Of a DNA stretch of 64,000 bases, positions 23,229-32,671 are shown piece by piece (positions within the stretch are counted from its first letter, which is position 1; every line of letters starts with the position of its first letter). The notes under the pieces were generated by a model that saw only the letters and a list, made by a program, of their open reading frames with translations, was not told where the DNA came from and did no database searches. Source of the stretch: Pyrrhosoma nymphula (taxonomy: Eukaryota; Arthropoda; Insecta; Odonata; Coenagrionidae); the NCBI GenBank assembly GCA_963573305.1, contig OY754337.1, positions 47,691,164 to 47,755,163 on the forward strand, read 5' to 3'. A program made the translations under genes and the position numbers.

Positions 23229-23268
23229 TATGTGACCGGTTTCGATGTATTACATCATTGTCAAGCAC
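23229..23268 (-). ncRNA. Hammerhead-like motif, U3-A8 variant
   Basis: Minus strand core UUGACAA (23264 to 23258), an extra U, stem II GAUGU/ACAUC with an AAU loop, GAAAC, stem III AC-CG-GU, and GUC with cleavage predicted after the base at 23234. Stem I GUGC/ACAU pairs except at the base next to the cleavage site (C against A), as expected from CpG decay of GUC-G. U3 and A8 replace the usual C3 and G8. Confidence 0.5.
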
Positions 23269-23285
23269 GGTTATGGAACGAAACC

Positions 23286-23328
23286 GTGCTTGACAGCGGT
23301 GTAATACGTGCATTGAAACCAGTCGCAT
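23286..23328 (+). ncRNA. Hammerhead-like motif, U3-A8 variant, mutated
   Basis: Stem I GUGC/GCAU (23286-23289 with 23325-23328) pairs fully with one G-U. The core is UUGACAG (A9 changed to G). GAAAC at 23315-23319 and GUC ending at 23324 are present. Stem II has an insertion. It is the sister arm of the minus-strand motif and probably inactive. Confidence 0.45.
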
Positions 23329-23439
23329 CAACCAATCTTTAATATAAAAAGTGGAAAACTACTAAGTAATTTCATTCTAATGAATCACTTCCACCACATC
23401 TGCCCGAAGACAACTTAATTCATTTGAACATGTTTCTCC

Positions 23440-24155
23440 CGTCAATAGCTACGTCTCCGTGCTTTGGAGTAGCCGAAGAGTGGGTCCTGTGAAAATGACT
23501 GATGCCCCGTTTACACTACTAGCTTTCTACGCTGATTAGGCTTACCAAGATTGGAATTCGGCCGCGTGAACGTAAGTTGGCGCTAACCCTGGTAATTTTT
23601 TTTTACCTCGGTCGAGAAATCGCGGTTGGCGCTAGTTACCGGCTTTTGAACTGCGTGTAAATGCAAGTTGGTGGAAAAAAGGTATTCTTTGAAAATAGAA
23701 GTCGCATAGGAAGGACGAAGAGCGTACACAGAAACTTTATACCAAATACTATACACATTTTATGTATCTATGGTGCGTAATAGATAAGCAGCAAAACTAT
23801 CAGGAATTACTTGCAGTAAAAAACTTAAAAAAAGGACTTGAAAACTAGCAGTATACATAATTTCAGAATTTAGATTTAAGCATTTCTCTACGTTAAGAAA
23901 CCAGATAATTTGTGCATCACAGAACATGGCTTGATTGAAATCCACCAGTTAAATTTTCTTAATTAAATAGTTATAACCCATAGTAAAAGATTGACAGCTA
24001 GACAAACGAAAATGTTACAGAATTGATAACTAAGGTTTATAAATCTTAACTGAGGAAAGAAGCTACATAGAAGGGCAAAAGAAAATAAATAAGTTACATG
24101 TTTAGAATTTGATTTGTACGGCAAAATCTGCCACTTCATATACTTCCTTAAACAG
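23440..24155. other. Unassigned DNA
   Basis: Near 23505-23665 the pieces CCCCGTTTACACT and GTGTAAATGCAAG form a possible weak TIR pair of about 160 bp. Otherwise nothing is recognised. Confidence 0.3.
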
Positions 24156-24159
24156 ATAT

Positions 24160-24295
24160 CTATCTACAAACAGATATCTACAATCTACATCTACAAATTA
24201 CCCTGCAAGCCACTTCAGGGGTGTGTGGCAGGGGGTGAGTATTCATCAACATGCATTACACTATACCCTTGTTCACTATACCGATATGTTCCATT
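24160..24295 (-). repeat. LINE 3' end (GATGTA-tailed family)
   Basis: Minus strand: GTTGATGAATACTCACCCCC, TGCCACACACCCCTGAAG, TGGCTTGCAGGGTAATTTG and TAGATGTAGATTG. This is the characteristic 3' hairpin and tail of the LINE family, variant with GCAGGG instead of GCACGG. It is heavily 5'-truncated. Confidence 0.75.
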
Positions 24296-24299
24296 GTGG

Positions 24300-27120
24300 G
24301 CAACTATGGATGTATAACTTGAATTTAGGTACTCTCTTGCATAGATGGTAAAACACTCATGTTAAAGTATACAGACAGTGAGGGCAAAAAAGGTTCAAAT
24401 GAAGTTATTTCCTACATGGACTGGTATCTAAACAGTGCACTTTCCCCTGATACTACTGAACATGTACATTAATCAGAAAACTGTGCGTCGCAAAACAAAA
24501 ATGGTACTGCTACAATATATGTTCAGTCCAACATATTCAAATCGATTTCAGAAAATTACACACAATTTTCCTGAACGAGGGCACTCATTTCTGCCCAATG
24601 ATAGGGACTTCGCCAATATTGAAAAGAAAGAAGTAGATTTCATATTCCTAAATTATGGCATTCGTTAATCAGGAAGTCGTCTAAATTATTAACAGTTGTT
24701 CCTGTAACTCAAACCATGTCCAGAAACTACCCTAAAAAGACTTGACCGCTGCTCGATTGTTATTCCGACTTACTTTAACCCGCCATTAGATGTCACAACC
24801 TTCTTTACGTTACTTACTTCTTTGTGAAGGTGGTTTAAACCAAGGAGGTTAGAAAAGAAATGTAGGCGACATACCACTTGATTCTTGAAGCCAACTCCGC
24901 CATTGCAGTCGGCACAGTTTAGACCTTCCTCTGGATTACATGTCCGACGCGACGGTCGCGTTCGATTTCCGTAAAATCTAAGTTAAAAACCACAGGCAAG
25001 GCGATGTTTTGTGACTGGTTTGGCAACACCTACTCGGCACAAAATCCTTCCCAAGCACTCCTATTCTTGCTTCACTTTCGCCCATGAGCGTTCACGGTCA
25101 TACCCCCTCCATTTCATTTTAACCTCCTTGGTGAATACGCAGGTTAGTTTTATCCGCCATATTAACCATCATTCAACCCTAGCAATGTAAACGGGGCGAG
25201 AGCGTAGATCTTACATATTCAAGATCTATGGGCATGAGAGGCAAGAGACACATCGTCTCCTTTACGGAGCACCTGAGAAGTGGACGACCTCGACTCGCCA
25301 ATGACTCATCGATATGCGTGAGAGGAGGGGGAAGGAGTGGGTGAGGGGGCGAAAGAGGGGGCGCGGGAAGGGGGGGGAGATGGGGTGGGGAGGGTAAAGA
25401 CGGGAGGGTATGGACTTTAATGGGGAGGGATTCGACAAAGGCCTCCTCATGAGTCACTCCTCCTCTCGCGCCGCTCCGCTGTTTCGCACTGGGGAATGGG
25501 GTTGTTCGTTCGGCGCTCTTTAGCGGAGAAAAGAAAAATTTCCTCTTTTTTTCCCTCTTCGCAGGATACGCGTATTTGTATCTAGTATTTAGGATCCTTG
25601 CGAAGCAGGTCTGATATCGAAATTAGATTGCAGGCAGCAAGGATCAGCTGAGTCTAGCAGGGTAACGTGGCTATTAAAATAACTTAAGAAGAATGAAAAA
25701 AAAAGGAAAGAGGGAAAGGAATCGTTGTCACAATTTAGATTAAAGAAGAGGTGTAATCTCCCGAGGAAAATTGGAGAAGAGTTTCTTCATCGAAGACGTC
25801 AAAAAATCATTAAAAACTCAGCGCATGTAAGTTCTATCTTAGGTAATATTCGAGACATATATATATTAGGACAGACAGGAAATGTTTTAATTTTTTTGTG
25901 TTTTTATAGCGCACAATAGCTCAATGGTAATGATACAAGGCGTTCTTATACAATTTTTATTATTCCTATTCTAATTTTCAATTTCTTCATGGGTTGCTAA
26001 TTAATTTTAAGCACAGTAATTTTATAATCATTTGTAAGTAATAATCATCATAATGTAAGTAATCATTGTAAGTAACAATAATCATCATTCAAAGGGTTGA
26101 AAAGGAGGAAATACCCTTGAGGTGGCTCGCTGGGCATCACGTAGATTTAGATGTTTCGGTTGGAAGAACTGGCTGGTTTTGTTGTAGTTCTATGCTAAGA
26201 AAGGAAATGTTCCCTTCTCTCTCTTGGATAAAGGTTATGAAACAAATACTCGAGGCAATCAAAAAAATTTAACATCATACCATCGAACATTCATTTACAA
26301 AAAGTCATTCACTGTAACAGCCCATCACGAGTGGAACAACCTATATTTGACCAAACAAGGATGTCCTTCATTCAATTAATTTAAAAGGGCGTTACATAAG
26401 ACACTCTAAGCACAACAGAGCAACTCATTGACGCTTCACGGTATTCGGCTCAATTTGCACAATATACCTACTATCGAGCTACTACACATTGCATAACGCA
26501 CAATTTTTCCGTATTTTTTATCAGTGTATTTTTGCTTTTTTCACTTTCTATTGGTATTTTATTAACTGAAGTAAATTTTCAGTTTTATTTTTTCCTTATC
26601 ATATATAATTTCATTTTGTTTGTTTGTTTTTGACGTAGAAAAACATTAGCTTATCCTTCATTAGGTTTTCGCTGGTTTTTCACACCCACCACCCTGTGTG
26701 GGTGTTTTCCTGCAGTGGGTTCTTTCGACAAGGATGTAATCGCAATATTCCTTACATTTTCCCCACATAAGTACAACTTTTTTAACACTAATTGGTTTTA
26801 ATGAGTCGTATGGAAAAGTTAGTGTAATATTGTGAATGTTGAACTATTTCTATTACTATTTCTAATGTTGAACCTAATGTTTTACTCACGCCTAAAAAAT
26901 TTATTTTTAAATTTCAGATGTACTACATGAATAAGGCGTTAGACGGCAGAGGAGACTTTGTAGTCCCAACCTCGTCCCAATTAAGCTGAATAATTTTTGG
27001 TGCCATTAATCTATCGTCAATATTTTTTTTTCCATTTATTTTGTATTCTGCACTCTCCCTCTCATTCTCACTAACAAGATTGGAACGTGGACGAAATTGA
27101 AATCGCAGGCAGACGATCAA
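24300..27120. other. Unassigned DNA
   Basis: Mostly unrecognised. 24720-25150 is a mixed-composition segment and 25170-25530 is GC-richer. No exon or repeat family is identified. Confidence 0.35.
25317..25420. other. G-rich polypurine tract
   Basis: About 100 bases of G/A-rich plus-strand DNA with many runs of four to seven Gs. Four or more G-runs are close enough to permit G-quadruplex formation. The antisense Pro-rich open frames are a by-product of this composition. Confidence 0.7.
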
Positions 27121-27810
27121 TCAATTATATACATCTACGAAGTACCGTACAAATCACCTATTTCTACATTTATGTACTACACTTCGAGCCACCACAGAGG
27201 CGTATTTTAGGGCATCAGCCATGAAAGTAGAGGGAATAGGGAAAAGGAGAATACAGAGTTGAGTTGAAATGTATATAAACGATGTGTCTTATGTCATTGT
27301 CACGCTGTTTTTGTTATAGTCACTAATGGTGCGTATAAAGACGGAATTTATGTAATACCTATCAGTTCCGCAGTGTATCTATCTTATTTGTCGTTTCTAT
27401 CTCTTCATCTACATGTACGACGTACCGTGCAAGCCACCACTAGGTTTTGTGGCACGTGGTGATTCCACACCAGGCATGCAGCACTCGCCCCAGATCAATT
27501 CGGGACCTCACTTGTTCCCCCGGCCGATAGGCGCAGACCAAAAGGCGCAGTCAGGAGAACAGTGCGTAGTCAAACCAGAAACTGGGAGAGTGCTACGTAA
27601 ACGAACATGCAAACATGCAGTACTCTGGTAGAGAGACAAGTTATAGAGATATATCGTGGGTTCAGAATAATATCTTCCGTGTCATACTGAAACTCGTCTG
27701 ATCTGAATTTTCCAAGTAGCCTAAGCCTAGCGTGTAGCATCAGAGTCTCTTAATGTTTCCCAACCTAGTACTTCCATAAGCTGTGTTACAATTCTGTTCG
27801 CTCGTAACAA
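27121..27810 (-). pseudogene. Tandem LINE 3' fragments, GATGTA-tailed family
   Basis: Three minus-strand pieces lie in series. 27121-27390 has the end TACTTCGTAGATGTATA and a decayed body. 27411-27625 has the GTACGTCGTACATGTAGATG end and the TCTCCCAGTTTCTGG, GCGCCTATCGGCCGG 3' UTR blocks. 27655-27810 matches the C-terminal RT coding region of the LINE at 32900-33060 (ATATC.TCCGTGTC, CCTAAGCCTAGCG, AGTCTCT.. blocks) with stops. Confidence 0.65.
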
Positions 27811-27814
27811 ATTC

Positions 27815-27930
27815 TATGGGGTGTGTGGCACGAGGTGATTCCACACCGAGTATGCTATACTCGTGCCCGTTCAAGATCGAATCCCGCACGCTCCCGAACC
27901 ACCAAGCGTGCACCCACCATAAAGCAAACA
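27815..27930 (-). repeat. LINE tail fragment
   Basis: GTGTGTGGCACGAGGTGATTCCACACC is a diverged copy of the conserved LINE 3' hairpin with GTGGAATCACC on the minus strand. It immediately follows the RT fragment ending at 27810, so two insertions are joined here. Confidence 0.55.
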
Positions 27931-28079
27931 GGACTACAGTCAGCAGCAATAGTAAATGTGGAAAGCCGTGCCTGCGCCATCACTCAGACCGATTTTGAAT
28001 CGCTTTTAAGTAGTGGAAGCTATTTTTGTCTAACAATAAGTAGGGATAAGATAGGATTTACAGATACAGAATAGGGTAT

Positions 28080-28157
28080 GGTGTAATGCATGTTGGTGAT
28101 AACTAACCATTGAGGTGGCTATTGAGGTGGTGCAGGGTATTATGTAGATGTAGATTT
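28080..28157 (+). repeat. LINE 3' tail, plus orientation
   Basis: GGTGTAATGCATGTTGGTGA, then TTGAGGTGG, GCAGGGTATTATGTAGATGTAG. It matches the tails at 24160 (inverted), 47726 and 57917. It ends exactly where a TIR element begins (ATTTGCGTGAAAC), suggesting insertion into that element. Confidence 0.6.
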
Positions 28158-28578
28158 GCGTGAAACTACGCGTACGTCTTCTCATTAATGATATCTATAG
28201 ATAAAAGTGAAAAAGTTGCATAATACCGATTCGGTTTTTTTGGCAATTCATTGCTATTTTAATGCGTACACATTTTGTATTTCATAATAGTTCGATTACA
28301 TACGAAAAGATTTTTTCTAAACGCGAAATAATACATTTATTATTACTCTAATTGTTGCAATAAAGGTATCATGCCGAGTCTAATATTCGAAAACGACATA
28401 TTCTAATGTAATTTCGTCTATATTTTGAATACAACGCCGAAAACTCAACTGCCTGTGTGCTGAGTCTCAACGATCCCAACGCATAAACAGATGCATTTCA
28501 GAGAAATGTAGTCGAAGCATTATTTTTCGACTTAAAAAATATGCACTCAATGACCCACGATTACCGCTCCAGCCACTT
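28158..28578. mobile_element. AAGGTGG-TIR element, partial copy
   Basis: Shared with 47098-47430, 52135-52518 and 53135-54997: GATTTGCGTGAAACT.CG, TTGCATAATACCGATT, TTGGCAATTCA, CGCGAAATAATA, GCCGAGTC, AATTTCGTCTAT and the end CTCCAGCCACTT. The left terminal repeat is missing, replaced by a LINE tail. It is non-coding. Confidence 0.6.
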
Positions 28579-29070
28579 AAAAAATTCCGTGGAAAACCTT
28601 CGTATGCTGGTGATGCATTTGAAAGAAGATTGGTAAGACGGGCGGGGAGGGAGAGGGGGGTAGGGAAGGGGGTGAACAAACACAGGAAGAGATGGGGATA
28701 TAGTTTTTTCGCCGTGTAGTGCGATTTGAATGAAAATACGACCTTCCGAACGCTCCGATCTCTTTCAACCCGCAACGATAAATATTTCATGATCGGTGGC
28801 AGACGGGATCCGATGCTTCCGGATTGCACTTATCACGATTACTTTAAGGTGCGTTTTCATTCAACCGTTTTTGCGTCGTTTTGCCGCTGCACTGTACTGT
28901 CACGCACCCACGCCGTTTTCATGGCCGCGGCAACATCGGATGAAAACAGAAGACGGTGGAAAACCGTGACGAGTTCAGTGAACCCAATTATTCCTGTTTC
29001 ATTGCGGAGATATAACCTATGATTTGGATTTTCTGAAGAAAATTGGATGTTTCCGATTAGTACTGGCGAT
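28579..29070. other. Unassigned DNA
   Basis: Unrecognised. 28840-28990 is CpG-containing with GGTGCGTTTTCATTCAACCG at its start, which resembles the end of some MITEs, but no partner terminus is seen. Confidence 0.3.
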
Positions 29071-29178
29071 GGGCTTCACCACCTAATAAAATCCACAGCT
29101 TCAGGCTCTACTTTGTAGAATCTTTTTATATCCATTTCAATAATGTTTTGTACTTTTCTACACATTTTATATTTAAAA

Positions 29179-29227
29179 ACACAACGCGTTTCACCAATTT
29201 TTGGAATTGTCAGGTGTAGTGACCTGA
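29179..29227 (-). ncRNA. Hammerhead-like motif, G8 changed
   Basis: Stem I ACAC/GUGU pairs fully. The core is CUGACAA (G8 to A), stem II CCAA/UUGG with an AAA loop, GAAAC, stem III AC-GC-GU, triplet GUU. Stem II is intact but the core has one key change, the reverse of the situation in the sister arm. Confidence 0.5.
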
Positions 29228-29235
29228 CGATGTGT

Positions 29236-29274
29236 ACACCTGACGATGCCAAAAATTCGTGAAACGCGTTGTGT
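29236..29274 (+). ncRNA. Hammerhead-like motif, core intact
   Basis: Stem I ACAC/GUGU (29236-29239 with 29271-29274), core CUGACGA (29240-29246), GAAAC (29261-29265), stem III AC-GC-GU and GUU with cleavage predicted after 29270. Stem II is weakened by a G-to-C change (CCAA against UUCG). Confidence 0.55.
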
Positions 29275-29284
29275 TTTTAGATAT

Positions 29285-29842
29285 TGTGCCAAAATTCCCC
29301 CCCCCCCCCTCGAAACCTCGAGACTCGAAAATCCTCGGAGTGCCCGAGCGAAGAGCTAAGTGCGTCGATCTGCCCCGGTCAGCGCGATCGCTCCGGTCAT
29401 CGCGGTTTCACCAGCAGCAATCTTTTTATACTGTCCGCGCTGGTGCTGACATCTTTTTCCACGTTCGAGTCGACCTGCGGATATTCCCACCAATCCAACG
29501 TGTGATAACATTTCCCCTCTTCTCCCCACTCCTCCACTGGCCAGCTGTTTCCCCTCCTGCGCTGACAAAGTGTACCGCCACATTAGCAGCTCTCTTTGCA
29601 GTTGACCGCGCCGATGAAAGGACGTGTCGGCTTGGCTCCACTTGTGATCGTCTTGCAAAGACAAGGCTAACGGTATTTAGCCTACGGGCTTGTGTTCTAC
29701 TGTAATAATTGTAAATATATAAATACTGTCATTGAAGTTATTTCAAACTAGCTAAGGTTGTTTTCATTGTTTTTTCTCTCGTTACGCCCACCAAATTCAG
29801 TCAATTCGTTCGCGACGTCAAGTTTCACGGGCTTGCGTTGCA
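29285..29842. mobile_element. Solo LTR, 558 bp
   Basis: The sequence begins TGTGCC and ends TTGCA, the TG...CA termini of LTRs, and is flanked by the 4-bp duplication ATAT at 29281-29284 and 29843-29846. It interrupts one arm of a foldback whose other arm reads straight through, so both ends are certain to the base. It contains a poly-C tract near its start and a TATAAATA-type A/T segment near 29716-29728. A 4-bp duplication is usual for Ty3/Gypsy elements, among others. No internal region, primer-binding site or polypurine tract remains, so it formed by LTR-LTR recombination. Overlapping open frames inside are not genes. Confidence 0.8.
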
Positions 29843-29899
29843 ATATAAAAAGTGTAGAAAAGTACAAAACATTTTTGCAATGGATATTCACCACCTAAT

Positions 29900-32405
29900 T
29901 TCAATTTTTGTCAGAAACCTGATGATAACCCTCAATCCCCTGATAAAAATCACGTGACAAACAAACGACAGGAAAAAAGCGTAGCTCTGGCGACACAGGC
30001 TGTGTCAAAAGTTGAAAGATGGGTAACTTCGACCGCAACGTAGCCAGCGTTGAAGATCTCGCTTTCTGTTGGCTACATAGTGTCCGGTAACAAATAAAGA
30101 AAAAAACGTAACAAAATTCTGGATTCAGATTTGCGGTTAGTTGACTTGTGTGAGGATATATTCAACCAGTAATTACAACAGCGGGCCTAAGTCAAAAGAA
30201 TTTATAGTACGCACATATTGTAGGTCTGATGTGGAACCAATCCTTACTACACACCTCTCCGGTGACTTGAAGAATAGCATTTAGAAGATCCTTATAAGAG
30301 AGTTGACTATATTTCCAATATATGTATACATATAATAATGAGACTGTATTCAAATATGGCGTAACACATACGAGTGGAGTACACATGAAGACAAATACCG
30401 ATGGCACAAAATCAAGAAGAGTATAATAGGAAACAAATGTTTAGCCACTCATAGCGAATAACAAAACTGATAACAACTGCTAATCTCCTATCGCAATCAA
30501 AGGATAGGTATAAATGACATGTAATTACAATTTCTCTAAGTCCCATTTCTTTTCCTGAATTTTAAAGGAGGTCAAAGGATGAAGTCACCGAATGCTCAAA
30601 GCTATCGTGTATTCGAACAATAACACTCTCAAGTCTCGAACCACCAGTACCCTAAACAACTTGATTCCAAGGTAACACCTAGCAATTATTTCTAAGGATC
30701 CCTAATCACCGATCCGAGATGCTTGAGGCGCAGGGAAGTCTCCTAAGAAGTTTCCCCAGCTTTCATTCACCACAAAGACTCGTTCGGTGAGTTCGAGGGG
30801 AAAATTGGAGCAGATGACTCGTAAATAGTGGATTTTAAATATGCAGCCTTAAACTTCATAGAGGATGAAAATGATATAAAACAGAAATTTTCGCATTCAC
30901 TTAACTTAATAAATCCCGACTTTCATGTTTTAAATAGCCATCATTTTCCCACTTCTTTCATTGAATTATGGTATATTCACCTATTACTCCTAATCTAAAG
31001 ATGAACCTTTGTTAAGGGTACCACCATTTTATGTAAGTATGAACATTAAGGGACAAATATATTTTTCAAACGGATACTTTTTCCAGCCCATCGAGTAGAA
31101 CGCAGTGGCATTTATAGAGTGAAATAACGCATTTTGACTTAATTGACAGGAAATATTTACTGATTAACTGACAACCTTAGATGTAAGATAACCTAAGAAC
31201 CTAAGATACCATATTTTCTTAACACTTCATTTTCTTGAAATATAACACCAAGTTTAGTTCGTGGAATGAAATAATTTGGAAAAGTAAGACTTTTTCCACG
31301 TAATCCGATAGAGGCCATGAATTTGAAAATACCCTCTCCTAATGTCGTTTCTTAGAAAAAAATTCATACGCGAAAGGTAAAAAAGAAACTATTCTCTCTA
31401 ATGTTTCACCCGCTATCGCCTTTATGCAAACGTAAATCCCTGGTTTAATTACGGAAAATAATAATGAGGAAAGGAAGAACTATACTGACATCATAGGATG
31501 AGAGCGCACGTTTTCCGACAATTAGCTCGAATGCAATAAAAATGACAGTTGTAGCACTTAACACGGGAACCTTCTTAAAGAGCTTTCCTTTTCCGTAATT
31601 AGGTCGATGGAGACTTCGAAATGCCGCGCTTCACTCGGTCAAGGGACACAAATGGACAGCTTTAAAGAGATTGGATTCGCTCTCCACGGGGAAGAAATAG
31701 GACGAAGCACCAGGGGAATTAGCGATCGTTCGAGTGGAAGCCGCTTTTAAGGAAAAATGGCAAGATAATCACCGTCTCACCAGACAAATCCGACCTTAAA
31801 AAACGATCCCTGGATGCCAGTATATGGAGAGAACGTAATGCCTACTTGTTTTTCACGACCTATAGGGAGGCTTTCGCATAGGGAGAATCAAAAAGCTACC
31901 ACGGAACACAAACAACCACGCCTTGAGAGGTAAAAAATAACTACCCACGCAGGACTCGAGTCCGCGACCCTAGACATAGCAGACGCGGATAGTAGATCAC
32001 GCCGCCACAGGGATCGCCGATCGAATGTGCTAACATTTGAAAAAATTAATAATTTCACAGAAATTCATCCAAAAGTAGACTACATAATTTGCAATCGTAC
32101 AATGGCATTTCATAAAATAAGTTATGGTGAACAAAAAAAAACATACAACTGAGACCGGCTTACTGCAGAAACTAGGATGGGACCCCAAATATCCTAACCA
32201 AGGAGAGAGCGAACTAGGTTAAGAATTTAATCAAGATATTAGATACTCTGGCGCCGTTAATTTTTTAACACAGGTGACTAGATATCAAATCTCTGAATTA
32301 CATATCGAATGAACGCACCACTCACATAATACATTAAATCCCGCAACCCGAGCAATGCAAAGACGACTTTCAGTAAAATTCCTTATATACGTACTAACAA
32401 TAAAA
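29900..32405. other. Unassigned DNA
   Basis: AT-rich, no exon or repeat family recognised except a tRNA-like segment at 31930-32025. Confidence 0.4.
31930..32025 (-). repeat. tRNA-like SINE head or pseudogene
   Basis: The minus strand reads GGCGTGATCTACTATCCGCG (box A-like) and GTCGCGGACTCGAGTCC (box B, GGACTCGAGTCC). It resembles a diverged tRNA promoter. No intact cloverleaf. Confidence 0.4.
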
Positions 32406-32419
32406 TATTAAATTCTGTG

Positions 32420-32628
32420 ATATAATGACAAGGTCAACTATGTTTAAATCCACAGAGTATTTTATTGGTACAATTAGTTTCAACGCTACGGCGTCATCAT
32501 CAGGTACCTGATGCCATAGCGTTGAAACTAGTTGTACCAATAAAATACTCTGTGGATTTAAACATAGTTGACCTTGTCATTATTTGAAAATGGACTTCCA
32601 CAAAGTTACGCCAGAACGGATTGAATTC
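32420..32628 (+). mobile_element. Hammerhead-bearing foldback element F
   Basis: Arms about 32425-32496 and 32511-32580 are almost perfectly inverted (GACAAGGTCAACTATG, CCACAGAGTATTTTATTGG). The right-hand tail is ATGGACTTCCACAAAGTTA..GCC. Exact 13-bp repeats ATTAAATTCTGTG flank it (32407-32419, 32629-32641). It is 209 bp and ends about 30 bp before the tail of the LINE at 32672. Confidence 0.9.
32467..32508 (-). ncRNA. Hammerhead-like motif with 5-bp stem I
   Basis: On the minus strand stem I GGUAC/GUACC (32508-32504 with 32471-32467) is perfect, the core CUGAUGA (32503-32497) is canonical, an extra U and G precede stem II ACGC/GCGU with a CGUA loop, then GAAAC (32481-32477), triplet AUU. 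Stem III has one A-U pair and a C/A mismatch. The sister arm on the plus strand keeps GUU but has lost A9 and stem II. Confidence 0.6.
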
Positions 32629-32671
32629 ATTAAATTCTGTGTTTCCCAACAATTACAACGGCAAACACTTC

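Larger units (their letters stand above)
23200..23435 (+). mobile_element. Hammerhead-bearing foldback element D
   Basis: The arms 23205-23270 and 23281-23345 are inverted copies (TTAAATATTGGTT, GACCGGTTTC, CACGGTTTCGTTCC types). The right tail TTCCACCACATCTGCCCGAA defines the same subfamily as element C. Both arms carry a UUGACA-type hammerhead core. Flanking direct repeats could not be found, so the outer limits are approximate. Confidence 0.65.
29088..29886 (-). mobile_element. Hammerhead-bearing foldback element E, split by a solo LTR
   Basis: The arms 29130-29200 and 29255-29280 plus 29847-29880 are inverted copies (GTTTTGTACTTTTCTACAC, AAAAACACAACGCGTTTCAC). The minus-strand tail TTCTACAAAGTAGAGCCTGA is at the left. 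Exact 13-bp repeats TTCACCACCTAAT flank it (29075-29087, 29887-29899). The right arm is interrupted by a 558-bp solo LTR. Without that insertion the element is 237 bp. Confidence 0.85.

Noticed and set aside
25179..25457. Pro/Leu-rich minus-strand open frame of 92 codons
   Set aside because: Product of a G-rich tract; low complexity and no start context.
29259..29705. A 148-codon plus-strand open frame and several overlapping ones
   Set aside because: They lie within the solo LTR and the arm of a foldback, have no domain and include homopolymer-coded residues.
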